Source: Bacteroidaceae bacterium
Lineage (GTDB): Bacteria > Bacteroidota > Bacteroidia > Bacteroidales > Bacteroidaceae
NCBI GenBank assembly: GCA_017503065.1
Contig: JAFVTT010000008.1
Span: 1 to 52,100 of the forward strand
Direction: 5' to 3'
Length of the DNA: 52,100 bases
This document shows positions 44,703-52,100 of this stretch, piece by piece. The notes under the pieces were generated by a model that had not been told where the DNA came from, searched no databases, and worked only from the letters and a program-made list of their open reading frames with translations. The translations under genes were made by a program, and so were the position numbers. The first letter of the stretch is position 1. The number at the start of each line of letters is the position of its first letter.

Positions 44703-45443
44703 TTACTCCTCGGGCTTCATGTTGGTGTACACCGTCTGCACGTCGTCAAACTCCTCCATCTTCTCCACCATCTTGTTGATGGTTTCGCGCTGTTCGGGGG
44801 TAACGTCCTTCAGGTCGTTGGGGATGTATGTGAACTCACCGCCCACCTCCTCGAAGCCCTTGGCTTCCAGAGCCTTCTGTATCTCGCTGTAACTTGTAGG
44901 CTCGCCATAGATGGTGATTGTGGTTTCGTCCTTCTCCTCGTCGTATTCCTCGTCGTACTCCTCCTCCACTCCGAAGTCGATCATCTCCAGGATGAAGTCG
45001 TCCATGTCCATGTCGGCACTCTTCTTGAAGGTGAAGACACACTTGTGGTCAAAGAGGAAAGACAGGGAACCGGTGGTACCCATGTTGCCGTTGAACTTGT
45101 TGAAGATAGAACGTACGTCGGCCACGGTACGTGTGGTGTTGTCGGTCAGTGTGTCCACGAACACGGCCACACCGTGGGGGCCGTATCCCTCGTATGTAAC
45201 ACTCTTGTACTCGCTCTGGTCCTTGCCCATGGCATTCTTGATAGCACGCTCGATGTTGTCCTTCGGCATGTTCTCACGCTTGCACACGGCTATTACGGAG
45301 CGGAGTGTGGGGTTGTTCTCGGGTTCGGGTCCTCCGGCCTTTACCGCTATGGCAATCTGCTTGCCCAGACGGGTGAAAGTCTTGGCCATGTGGCCCCATC
45401 TCTTCATTTTTGCTGCTTTGCGATATTCAAATGCGCGTCCCAT
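44703..45443 (-). CDS. yebC: YebC/PmpR/TACO1-family protein
   Basis: The 246-residue protein starts with the family signature MGRAFEYRKAAKMKRWGHMAKTF. It contains CKRENMPKDNIERAIKNA and YEGYGPHGVAVFVDTLTDN, and ends with an acidic domain. YebC proteins act in transcription and, by recent evidence, in relieving ribosome stalls at proline runs. An acidic insert (EEEYDEEYDEEKDE) in the middle is longer than in E. coli YebC. It lies 33 bp downstream of pheT on the same strand, so both probably share the pheT promoter. Confidence 0.93.
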   Translation of the reverse strand: MGRAFEYRKAAKMKRWGHMAKTFTRLGKQIAIAVKAGGPEPENNPTLRSVIAVCKRENMPKDNIERAIKNAMGKDQSEYKSVTYEGYGPHGVAVFVDTLTDNTTRTVADVRSIFNKFNGNMGTTGSLSFLFDHKCVFTFKKSADMDMDDFILEMIDFGVEEEYDEEYDEEKDETTITIYGEPTSYSEIQKALEAKGFEEVGGEFTYIPNDLKDVTPEQRETINKMVEKMEEFDDVQTVYTNMKPEE

Positions 45444-45476
45444 ATTGTTGTTTTATATTTGATTTTACGTTTCTTC

Positions 45477-47990
45477 TTATCTCAGTTCGGCGCCAAGTTG
45501 CTTGGTCAGTTGCTGTATCAACTTCTGCATGATGGCATCGATGGCCTTCTCGCTCATCGTCTTTTCCGTGTCCTGAAGGATGAAGTTCACGGCGTAAGAC
45601 TTCTTGCCTGCGGGCAGGTTCTTGCCTTCGTACACATCGAAGAGCGTTACGGCCTTCAGCAGTTTCTTCTCCGTCTGATATGCAATCTGCTCTATGCGTC
45701 CGAACTCCACGCTCTGGTCGATGAGCAGTGCCAGGTCGCGGCTCACGGCGGGGAACTTGCTTATCTCGGTGTACTTGACGGCCTGGTTGCGTATGGTCTT
45801 CATGAGGAGTTTCCAGTCAAGGTCGGCAAAGAACACGGGGTTCTCTATGTCGAATGCCTTCAGCACCTTGCGGCTAACAATACCTAACTTTGCGAGCACC
45901 TTGCCGCCACGGTTGCGGATTTCCAGACTCTTCTCGAAGATGTCCTCCGTGCCATCGGCAAATACCAGCATGCCGAAAGGAACGCCAAGGCGGGAGAGGA
46001 TGTTCATGACGTATGCCTTCAGTTCGGCACAGGAACTGTCCTCGTTGCAATGTGCCCAACTGCCGCAAACACGCTTGCCTGTAACCCACAAGCCCATGTG
46101 CATCTCCTCGGAGTATGCGTCCAGGACGTGCTTTATCACCTCGGGGTCGCGGCTGCTGGACACGCCGGGAATGATGTCGGCGCACTTGCGTGCCTGGTCA
46201 AAGCGGTAGCAGTTGCCGAACTCGAACATGCGCTGGTCGGGCATGCGGTGTGCGGTATTGCGTGCTATGCTCTCAAGTCCGCCGAACAGAAGGCTCTGGC
46301 GCAATACGCTCAGGTCTTGTGAAAGGGGGTTGAGCAGGCGTACGCAGTTCTCCTCCTTGTAGGTCTGCTGGGAACCTCCGGCATAGTATGAAATCTTCTG
46401 CAGGCTGTTGTTCAGTATCTCATGGAAACCACAACCCACCAACTGCTCTGCAATGAGGTTCTGCAACTTGTGACTCTTGTCTGCCTCGCCCTTTACGGAC
46501 AGGCTGGACTTAACCGTTGTGGGAATCTCTATGTTGTTGTATCCGTAGATGCGCAGGATGTCCTCCACCACGTCGCAGGGGCGCTGGACGTCCACGCGGT
46601 AGGCGGGTACGGAGAGTTGCAGGCCTTCGGCATCCTCCCCTACTATCTCCATCTCCAGGCTTGTGACGATGCTCTTCACCGTCTCGGCAGGGATTTCCTT
46701 GCCGATGAGGGAATTCACGTAGGCATACTTCACTTCCACGCTGAAGGGCGCTATGGGTTGGGGATACACGTCCACAATCTCCATGCTCACCTTGGCACCG
46801 GCCAGTTCCTTGACCATGATGGCAGCCTGCTTCAGGGCATAGATCTGTCCGTTGGGGTCAATGCCGCGCTCGAAACGGAAACTAGCATCTGTCTGCAGGC
46901 CATGGCGGCGCGAACTCTTGCGGATCCATGTAGGATTGAAGTAGGCGCTCTCCAGCAGTACGTTGCATGTCGTATCGTAGGTGCCGCTTCCCTTGCCGCC
47001 GAACACACCGGCTATGCACATCGGTTCCTCGGCATTGCAGATGGCCAGGTCGCGCTCGCTCAGTTTGTGCTCCACGCCGTCCAGTGTCACGAAGGGGGTG
47101 CCCTCGGGCATGGTCTTCACCACCACTTCCTTGCCCAGAATCATGTCTGCATCAAAGCAGTGCAGGGGCTGGCCATAGGCCATCATTATGTAGTTGGTGA
47201 TGTCCACGATGTTGTTGATGGGGCGCAGACCTATGATGCGCAGGCGGTCCTGCAACCATTCGGGGCTCTCCTTCACCTCGCATCCGGTCAGTGTCAGGGC
47301 GCAATAGCGGGGGCATGCCTCGGTTGCCTCCACTCTGACGGGAATCTGCAGGTCGGTGTTGTCCACCTGGAAGGCGTCGCAAGAGGGACGGTGCAGGGAG
47401 GTCTCATAGCCGTTCTGCACCAACCATGCATACAGGTCGCGAGCCACACCCCAGTGGCTGCACGCATCGGCACGGTTGGGGGTGATGTCCACCTCTATCA
47501 GGTAGTCGCTCTCCAGATTGTAGTACTGCTTGGCAGGGATGCCCACGGGGGTGTCCTCGGGCAGTACAATGATGCCGTCGTGGCTTGTGCCCACACCTAT
47601 CTCGTCCTCGGCACAGATCATGCCCAGGCTTTCCACACCGCGCAACTTGCTGCGCTTTATTGTAAACTCCTCGTCGCCGTCGTACAACTTGGTACCCACC
47701 ACGGCAACTATCACCTTCTGTCCGGCTGCCACATTGGGGGCGCCGCACACTATCTGCAGGGGTGCCTCCTGACCCACATTGACGGTGCACACGTGCATGT
47801 GGTCGCTGTTGGGGTGCTCTTCACAAGTCAGGACCTCGCCTGTCCACAGACCTTCCAAACCTCCCTTTATGCTCTGGACTTCCTCCACGCTGCCTACCTC
47901 CAGACCTATGCTGGTCAGTGCAGCAGCCACCTCCTCGGCCGTAAGGTCGACATCCACGTATTCACGAAGCCATTTGTAAGAAATATTCAT
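45477..47990 (-). CDS. pheT: Phenylalanine-tRNA ligase beta subunit
   Basis: The 837-residue PheT has an N-terminal OB-fold tRNA-binding domain (about 40-150, EHPNSDHMHVCTVNVG), the B3/B4 editing domain (about 200-400, ITNYIMMAYGQPLHCFDAD), the B5 domain, a pseudo-catalytic core (RMFEFGNCY) and a C-terminal anticodon-binding FDX-ACB domain (KFPAVSRDLALLIDQ). Together with PheS, encoded elsewhere, it charges tRNA-Phe. The leader is about 30 nt from the promoter box, with no sign of a leader-peptide attenuator. Confidence 0.96.
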   Translation of the reverse strand: MNISYKWLREYVDVDLTAEEVAAALTSIGLEVGSVEEVQSIKGGLEGLWTGEVLTCEEHPNSDHMHVCTVNVGQEAPLQIVCGAPNVAAGQKVIVAVVGTKLYDGDEEFTIKRSKLRGVESLGMICAEDEIGVGTSHDGIIVLPEDTPVGIPAKQYYNLESDYLIEVDITPNRADACSHWGVARDLYAWLVQNGYETSLHRPSCDAFQVDNTDLQIPVRVEATEACPRYCALTLTGCEVKESPEWLQDRLRIIGLRPINNIVDITNYIMMAYGQPLHCFDADMILGKEVVVKTMPEGTPFVTLDGVEHKLSERDLAICNAEEPMCIAGVFGGKGSGTYDTTCNVLLESAYFNPTWIRKSSRRHGLQTDASFRFERGIDPNGQIYALKQAAIMVKELAGAKVSMEIVDVYPQPIAPFSVEVKYAYVNSLIGKEIPAETVKSIVTSLEMEIVGEDAEGLQLSVPAYRVDVQRPCDVVEDILRIYGYNNIEIPTTVKSSLSVKGEADKSHKLQNLIAEQLVGCGFHEILNNSLQKISYYAGGSQQTYKEENCVRLLNPLSQDLSVLRQSLLFGGLESIARNTAHRMPDQRMFEFGNCYRFDQARKCADIIPGVSSSRDPEVIKHVLDAYSEEMHMGLWVTGKRVCGSWAHCNEDSSCAELKAYVMNILSRLGVPFGMLVFADGTEDIFEKSLEIRNRGGKVLAKLGIVSRKVLKAFDIENPVFFADLDWKLLMKTIRNQAVKYTEISKFPAVSRDLALLIDQSVEFGRIEQIAYQTEKKLLKAVTLFDVYEGKNLPAGKKSYAVNFILQDTEKTMSEKAIDAIMQKLIQQLTKQLGAELR

Positions 47991-48023
47991 AATTATATAT
48001 AATATGTACGCTTATTCAAGGCG

Positions 48024-48031
48024 CAAAGTTA
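48024..48031 (-). promoter_or_regulatory. Promoter -7 box of pheT-yebC
   Basis: TAACTTTG on the minus strand, with TTGTG about 20 bp upstream at the -33 position. Confidence 0.65.
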
Positions 48032-48134
48032 CAAAAAAAATGGCACAATAACGGGTAAAGGTGCAAATAAATGCATCTGTACCCCATGTAAATGTAGTCA
48101 AGTACATTGCGTAAACTCGCTAAAGGCGATGAGT

Positions 48135-48190
48135 GTCATCGTCATCGTCTTTGTCATCGTCTAGTTTTCTGTTTTCTGTTTTCTGTTTCA
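48135..48190. repeat. GTCATC hexamer and TTTTCTG heptamer repeats at the dnaB 3' end
   Basis: GTCATC-like hexamers (48135-48162) are followed by three perfect TTTTCTG units (48165-48185). The dnaB stop codon (TGA, 48188-48190) touches the last unit. The rest of the 185-bp spacer holds only the pheT promoter. Confidence 0.6.
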
Positions 48191-49735
48191 GAACGGCGGT
48201 TCGTCCATCCCTGCCGGTGGAGGAGGCACATTGTCGCCAAAGGGGTTCTGTGCCATCATGCTGGCCTGTTCCTCGGGTGTGAGTCCCTTGGACACTATCA
48301 AGCCGCCCTGCTCGCCGGGAACGGGCACATAACGGTTCTCGTCGGGGTCGGAGAAGCGCGCAAACTCGCCACGGAATTCCAGCAACACGTCGCCCACGGC
48401 ACCGTTACGGTGCTTGGCTATGATTATCTCCGCCTTGCCGTGCAGGTCCCTACCCTTCTCGTCCTGGTAAATCTTGTAATACTCGGGGCGGTGGATGAAG
48501 CACACCATGTCGGCATCCTGCTCTATGGCACCGGATTCGCGCAGGTCGGACAACTGGGGGCGCTTGCCGTCGGGGCCTTCACGGGATTCCACGCCACGGT
48601 TCAACTGCGACAGGGCTATAATGGGGATGTTCAGTTCCTTGGCCAACTGCTTCAGGCTTCGGCTTATGGTGGAGACTTCTTCCTGACGGCTGCCGTAACT
48701 CATGCCCGAGGCGTTCATCAACTGGAGGTAGTCAATCATTATTATCTTCACACCATGCTCGCGCACCAGACGGCGTGCCTTGGTGCGGAGTTCGAAGACG
48801 CTGAGCGAGGGAGTGTCGTCCACATAGATGGGAGCATCGTACAACTGGGTGATGCGCGTGTCCAACTGGCTCCATTCGTAGGGGGCAAGTTGGCCGCTCT
48901 TTATCTTCTCGCCGGTGATTTCGCACACGTTCACGATGAGACGGTTCACCAACTGCACGTTGGCCATCTCAAGGGAGAACATGGCGCAGGGTATCTTCAT
49001 GTCCACGGCCATCTTCCTGATCATGGAGATGACGAAGGCCGTCTTACCCATGGCAGGACGTGCGGCTATGATGATAAGGTCGGAGTTCTGCCAGCCGGAG
49101 GTCATCTTGTCCAGACGCTCGAAACCGGAAGAAAGTCCGGACAGGCCGTCGGTGCGTGCCGCCGCCCTCTGCAACATATCGTAGGCTTCCTTTATGACGG
49201 GATTTATCTGGGTGTAGTCCTTCTTCATGTTGCTCTGCGAGAGTTCGAAGAGTTTTCCTTCGGCCTCCTGCATGAGGTCGTCCACGTCCGTACCGGGATC
49301 GAAGGCATGCTGCTGTATGCGGCTGGCATAGGTGATGAGTTGGCGAGCCAGGAACTTCTGCTGGATTATCCTGGCATGGTACTCTATGTGCGCGCTGCTT
49401 ATCACGGCATCGGAAAGGGCAGCCACATACTGCATGCCACCCACGTCCTCCAGGTTACCCTTCTGGTCAAGTTGCTCCACCACGGTTATCACGTCCACGG
49501 GCTTCTGCTGTGCCGCCAGGTCGCGAATGGCCTCGTAAACCAACTGGTTCTTGTGGTCATAGAAACTCTCGGGGCGCAGTATCTCGGCCACTTGTCCGAA
49601 GGCATCCTGCTCGTTCATCAGTGCACCCAGCACCGCCGTTTCCATTTCCAGATTCTGAGGCTGGCGGTGTCCGAGAGCATCCATGCTTGGCACCTCCACC
49701 ACCTTGGGGTTTATCTTGCGTCTTGATTCTGCCAT
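48188..49735 (-). CDS. dnaB: Replicative DNA helicase DnaB
   Basis: The 515-residue hexameric helicase unwinds DNA at the fork. The N-terminal domain (about 25-130; PQNLEMETAVLGALMNEQDAF) binds primase, and the RecA-like C-terminal domain has Walker A ARPAMGKTAF (near 225), IIMIDYLQLM and SQLNRGVESR. There is no intein. It carries a short C-terminal Pro/Pro-rich tail (DNVPPPPAGMDEPPF). The start ATG at 49735 follows a promoter box by 33 bp. It is divergent from menA. Confidence 0.96.
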   Translation of the reverse strand: MAESRRKINPKVVEVPSMDALGHRQPQNLEMETAVLGALMNEQDAFGQVAEILRPESFYDHKNQLVYEAIRDLAAQQKPVDVITVVEQLDQKGNLEDVGGMQYVAALSDAVISSAHIEYHARIIQQKFLARQLITYASRIQQHAFDPGTDVDDLMQEAEGKLFELSQSNMKKDYTQINPVIKEAYDMLQRAAARTDGLSGLSSGFERLDKMTSGWQNSDLIIIAARPAMGKTAFVISMIRKMAVDMKIPCAMFSLEMANVQLVNRLIVNVCEITGEKIKSGQLAPYEWSQLDTRITQLYDAPIYVDDTPSLSVFELRTKARRLVREHGVKIIMIDYLQLMNASGMSYGSRQEEVSTISRSLKQLAKELNIPIIALSQLNRGVESREGPDGKRPQLSDLRESGAIEQDADMVCFIHRPEYYKIYQDEKGRDLHGKAEIIIAKHRNGAVGDVLLEFRGEFARFSDPDENRYVPVPGEQGGLIVSKGLTPEEQASMMAQNPFGDNVPPPPAGMDEPPF

Positions 49736-49768
49736 TTGAGAAATCTTCGTTTATCGTTTTCAGGACAG

Positions 49769-49776
49769 CAAAGGTA
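49769..49776 (-). promoter_or_regulatory. Promoter -7 box of dnaB
   Basis: TACCTTTG on the minus strand, giving a leader of about 30 nt. Confidence 0.65.
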
Positions 49777-49840
49777 ATGAATTTATATGAGTTGGGCGAA
49801 AAATCATAGTACAATTCTTGAATACCTTCAAAAAAAGGAG

Positions 49841-49848
49841 TAACTTTG
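49841..49848 (+). promoter_or_regulatory. Promoter -7 box of menA
   Basis: TAACTTTG ends only 5 bp before the menA ATG (49854). CTTG about 20 bp upstream may be the -33 element. The predicted transcript would be almost leaderless. Confidence 0.6.
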
Positions 49849-49853
49849 CCTTC

Positions 49854-50816
49854 ATGGTAAAGACAAACTCCCTGCGTGCCTGGTGGCTTGCCGCCAGGCC
49901 CAAGACCCTCACCGGTGCGGCCGCTCCCGTCATCCTGGCCGTATCTGCCGCCTATGGCATCTATGGACAGATTGAATGGACTCCGGCACTTCTGTGCATG
50001 GCCTTTGCCCTGCTAATGCAAACGGACGCCAATCTGGTGAACGACTATTTCGACTGCATCCGTGGCGTGGACACGGAAGAGCGCCTTGGCCCCGAGAGGG
50101 CATGCTCGCAGGGATGGATAACCCTGCCTGCCATGCGCACGGGCATTGCCGTAACTACCCTGCTGGCATGCCTTGCGGGACTCCCCCTCGTGTGGTGGGG
50201 AGGCTGGGAGTGCATACTGGTGGGCATGGCCTGTGTGGTGTTCTGCTTCCTCTACACCACCCTGTTCTCCCGCATAGCCATGGGCGACGTACTCGTCCTG
50301 CTCTTCTTCGGCATCATACCGGTAGGTTATACCTTCTTCTTCCAAAGTCCCCTGTCCTCCATCACAGAGGTTCCACTGCCCGTATGGCTCCTGTCCCTTG
50401 CCCAAGGCCTGGTAACGGACTGTCTGCTGCTGGTCAACAACTTCCGCGACCGCCACACGGACGCTGCCGTTGGCAAGACCACGCTGGTCACCATCATCGG
50501 CGAGCGCCCCACCCTGGTCCTGTATGGCGCCATAGGCATCATCTCCGTACTACTGGCCGTATGTGCATTGTCCATGCTTGCGCTTCAAGTTTCTGGTTTC
50601 AAGTTTCAGGATTCAGATAGTTTTCCGCTTTCCGTTTTCCGTTTTCCGTTCGCATTGACCCTTCCGTTCTTATTCCTCCATCTCAGGAACCTCCACCTTC
50701 TCCACACCATCCATCACGGCAAGGCCCTGAACCGCGTACTTGGCATGACCGCCATGTCCATCTTCTTGTTTGCCCTCCTCACATCAGTGGCTATTGTAAT
50801 TAACTCCCTAAATTGA
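49854..50816 (+). CDS. menA: 1,4-dihydroxy-2-naphthoate octaprenyltransferase (menaquinone synthesis)
   Basis: The 320-residue UbiA-type membrane prenyltransferase attaches the polyprenyl tail to dihydroxynaphthoate. The start AARPKTLTGAAAPV is MenA-like. The first aspartate motif is NDYFDCIRGVD and the second is NNFRDRHTDAAVGKTTL, with eight or nine hydrophobic helices. A stretch of about 22 residues between helices (about 245-266, QVSGFKFQDSDSFPLSVFRF) is encoded by simple-sequence repeats and is not expected in the family; it keeps the frame. Upstream in-frame codons precede the promoter box, so translation starts at 49854. From 50817 to 50997 there is no recognisable gene. Confidence 0.93.
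   Translation: MVKTNSLRAWWLAARPKTLTGAAAPVILAVSAAYGIYGQIEWTPALLCMAFALLMQTDANLVNDYFDCIRGVDTEERLGPERACSQGWITLPAMRTGIAVTTLLACLAGLPLVWWGGWECILVGMACVVFCFLYTTLFSRIAMGDVLVLLFFGIIPVGYTFFFQSPLSSITEVPLPVWLLSLAQGLVTDCLLLVNNFRDRHTDAAVGKTTLVTIIGERPTLVLYGAIGIISVLLAVCALSMLALQVSGFKFQDSDSFPLSVFRFPFALTLPFLFLHLRNLHLLHTIHHGKALNRVLGMTAMSIFLFALLTSVAIVINSLN
50586..50650 (+). repeat. Simple-sequence repeats inside menA
   Basis: CAAGTTTCTGGTTTCAAGTTTC-type units (50586-50610) are followed by TTTTCCG/CTTTCCG/TTTTCCG/TTTTCCG (50621-50648). They resemble tracts found between genes at 20281-20350 and 48165-48185. The reading frame is maintained. Confidence 0.65.
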
Positions 50817-50997
50817 TAAAATCGCTCATCCGCTCACCGCTCACTGTTAAACGTTAATCTCCCCCCTTTTCCCGCAAAAGTCAACGAATCTGGACAGAAA
50901 AGTCAACCCTTTCAGTATGGGAAAGTCTTGCCTATAGCACCGCCAATTAGTGAGCCTCGTACTCTGTCGTATAAATTAATATTCATATTTCTACATA

Positions 50998-51248
50998 TTA
51001 AACCCAAATCGGTCATTAGCGTTATGATGATAATGGACTTTATTTTTGAACCTTTTCGTTAAGCCAATGGAGCGGACTCAAAACTCGTTTGAAGTCAGCC
51101 TTGGCGAGAAAAGGTCGGATGTAATTCAACAGATGTTCTGGCACTTTGAGGGCGCAATGGGGTTCCATTGCAACCGAGAAGCGACGAAACAAATGACAAA
51201 AAGAAGGCTTCGTTAGCGCGTAACAGTCTAATGACCGATTTGGGTTAA
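50998..51248. repeat. Copy 3 of the inverted-terminal-repeat element (243 bp) with TTAA flanks
   Basis: The core 51002-51244 begins ACCCAAATCGGTCATTAG and ends CTAATGACCGATTTGGG, with TTAA on both sides (50998-51001, 51245-51248). Compared with copy 2 it carries an extra 79-bp inner segment that has its own ACCTTTTC/GAAAAGGT inverted repeat. A minus-strand frame (51270-51040) runs through it but is not supported as a gene. The right-hand TTAA contains the stop codon of the ATPase gene. Confidence 0.8.
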
Positions 51249-52100
51249 AGTTTTCTCCTCTCCGCCACAAATCTTTTCAACAAGAAAATCATAAAGTAAG
51301 GGAAGGTATAGAACTTGCCATTGAATCCGATATTCTTATAACTCAACTTGATACCGTATTTTACATCAGGATATTTATCTTCTTTCAGCAAATTATTCAA
51401 TGATGCAGTTGCGCCATCGTTCGCTTTTACCTCTACAGGAATAAGGGAGTCTGCATCACGTACAAAGAAATCCATTTCAAGAGAAGGTTTGTCGCTGCTA
51501 TAGTAATAGAGATTGTAGCCTTGCTTGACAAGCATATCTCCGGCTATGTTCTCATATATAGCTCCTTTGTATGTGCCCAGATTCTTATTAGCTCTCAAAT
51601 CCTCCTGAGCTTCTTCATCGAGTGATGCAATCAAGAGTCCAGTATCTTTGTAATAAATCTTATAGAGTTTAGGATCATAGTTGCCCTTTAGGGGAAGTTC
51701 TGGGAGATTCAGGCAATAGCAGACGTTTATAACGCCTGCATCAGCAAGCCATTCTACACAACCAACATAATCTCTATTACGAGCATTCTTGCCAATCTTG
51801 GTTATCTGGAAGCGCTTGTTTTCTTTGGCCAAGAAAGTAGAAATATGATTATAAACGGCTTTAACCTTCGCTTTATCCAAACCTTCCACATATTTGGTGA
51901 TATCTTCCTCATAGTCTTTGAGCAATTGTTTCTGTATACCCAAAGTTCCACTGAAGTTCTTGTTCTTAATATATGTATTCACCACCTCGGGCATACCACC
52001 GATAGTTGCATAATCACGGAACAATTCAAAAAGAACATCCATTTGTAATTTGGCAAGTGGCTTGACATCCAACATGTGCTGATATAGCTCATCTATAAAA
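51245..52100 (-). CDS. AAA-family ATPase with DUF4143 domain, C-terminal part (5' end outside window)
   Basis: About 285 residues are visible and the frame stays open to the right edge, so the ATP-binding half lies outside. The visible part starts in the end of the AAA domain (FRDYATIGGMPEVV) and runs through the DUF4143 domain: VEWLADAGVINVCYCL, then YKIYYKDTGLL, GAIYENIAGDMLVKQGYNLYYYSSDKPSLEMDFFV and LIPVEVKA. That last part resembles a degenerate PD-(D/E)XK nuclease core (E-x-D, then E-V-K). These proteins are very numerous in Bacteroidetes with no firm function. The stop TAA lies in the TTAA next to repeat copy 3. Confidence 0.85.
   Translation of the reverse strand, partial: FIDELYQHMLDVKPLAKLQMDVLFELFRDYATIGGMPEVVNTYIKNKNFSGTLGIQKQLLKDYEEDITKYVEGLDKAKVKAVYNHISTFLAKENKRFQITKIGKNARNRDYVGCVEWLADAGVINVCYCLNLPELPLKGNYDPKLYKIYYKDTGLLIASLDEEAQEDLRANKNLGTYKGAIYENIAGDMLVKQGYNLYYYSSDKPSLEMDFFVRDADSLIPVEVKANDGATASLNNLLKEDKYPDVKYGIKLSYKNIGFNGKFYTFPYFMIFLLKRFVAERRKL

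Noticed and set aside
46422..49726. Long antisense frames over pheT (526 codons) and dnaB (539 codons)
   Set aside because: Both are shadows caused by GC-rich third positions in the real genes. Their translations are rich in Leu, His and Val without any motif.
51040..51270. A 76-codon minus-strand frame within repeat copy 3
   Set aside because: It starts inside the ATPase gene in another frame, and the matching stretch of copy 2 differs mostly by amino-acid-changing substitutions.

Overview
The window looks like chromosomal DNA from a member of the Bacteroidales, probably near Prevotellaceae, though the genus is inferred. The evidence is the gene set (two-domain LptD-like protein, DUF1573, MORN-repeat protein, AddAB-type nuclease pair, eukaryotic-type glycogen branching enzyme, HisIE fusion, PyrB/PyrI pair, DUF2582 winged helix) and the promoters. 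At least fifteen genes are preceded by the Bacteroidetes -7 box TAnnTTTG, and Shine-Dalgarno sequences are weak. There is one tRNA-Thr(CGT). No rRNA, phage genes, CRISPR array or complete insertion sequence was seen.

Layout. 1-4.1 kb: the end of a threonine aldolase gene (+), facing a lipoprotein gene and lptD (-). 4.2-17.3 kb: a long + strand run of nadE, DUF1573, ruvC, a tandem ABC ATPase, a secreted protein, hisH-hisA-hisF-hisIE, ftsE, lysC, lysA, a GT2-like gene and a dedA gene. 17.4-18.65 kb: a small irregular patch with a frameshifted flavodoxin-family gene and an AT-rich orphan gene. 18.7-33.7 kb: a long - strand run. Read in transcription order it is pyrB-pyrI-pbp1A, MORN protein, glgB, DUF6057-like membrane protein, aminotransferase, LolE-like permease, prmA, a low-complexity secreted protein and a FadL-like outer membrane protein. 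33.8-42.6 kb: glyA (+), panB (-), then addA-addB-like genes (+). 42.8-49.7 kb: tRNA-Thr (+), then SprT-like, DUF2582, lipoprotein, yebC, pheT and dnaB (all -). 49.8-52.1 kb: menA (+) and the 3' part of an AAA/DUF4143 ATPase gene (-).

Most genes are housekeeping: histidine and lysine/aspartate-family synthesis, pyrimidine, pantothenate, NAD and menaquinone synthesis, envelope assembly, recombination, replication and translation. Points worth a second look: (i) three short non-autonomous mobile-element-like repeats with matching inverted ends and 4-bp flanking duplications, all between convergent genes; (ii) a NadE whose glutaminase nucleophile Cys is replaced by Gly; (iii) a histone-H1-like Lys/Ala tail on the branching enzyme; (iv) simple-sequence repeats next to genes, one of them inside menA; (v) an 18-bp tandem repeat overlapping a lipoprotein promoter; (vi) very short or absent 5' leaders on menA and lptD. 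I did not find a clear multi-gene novel system. The repeat family is the best candidate for something undescribed.
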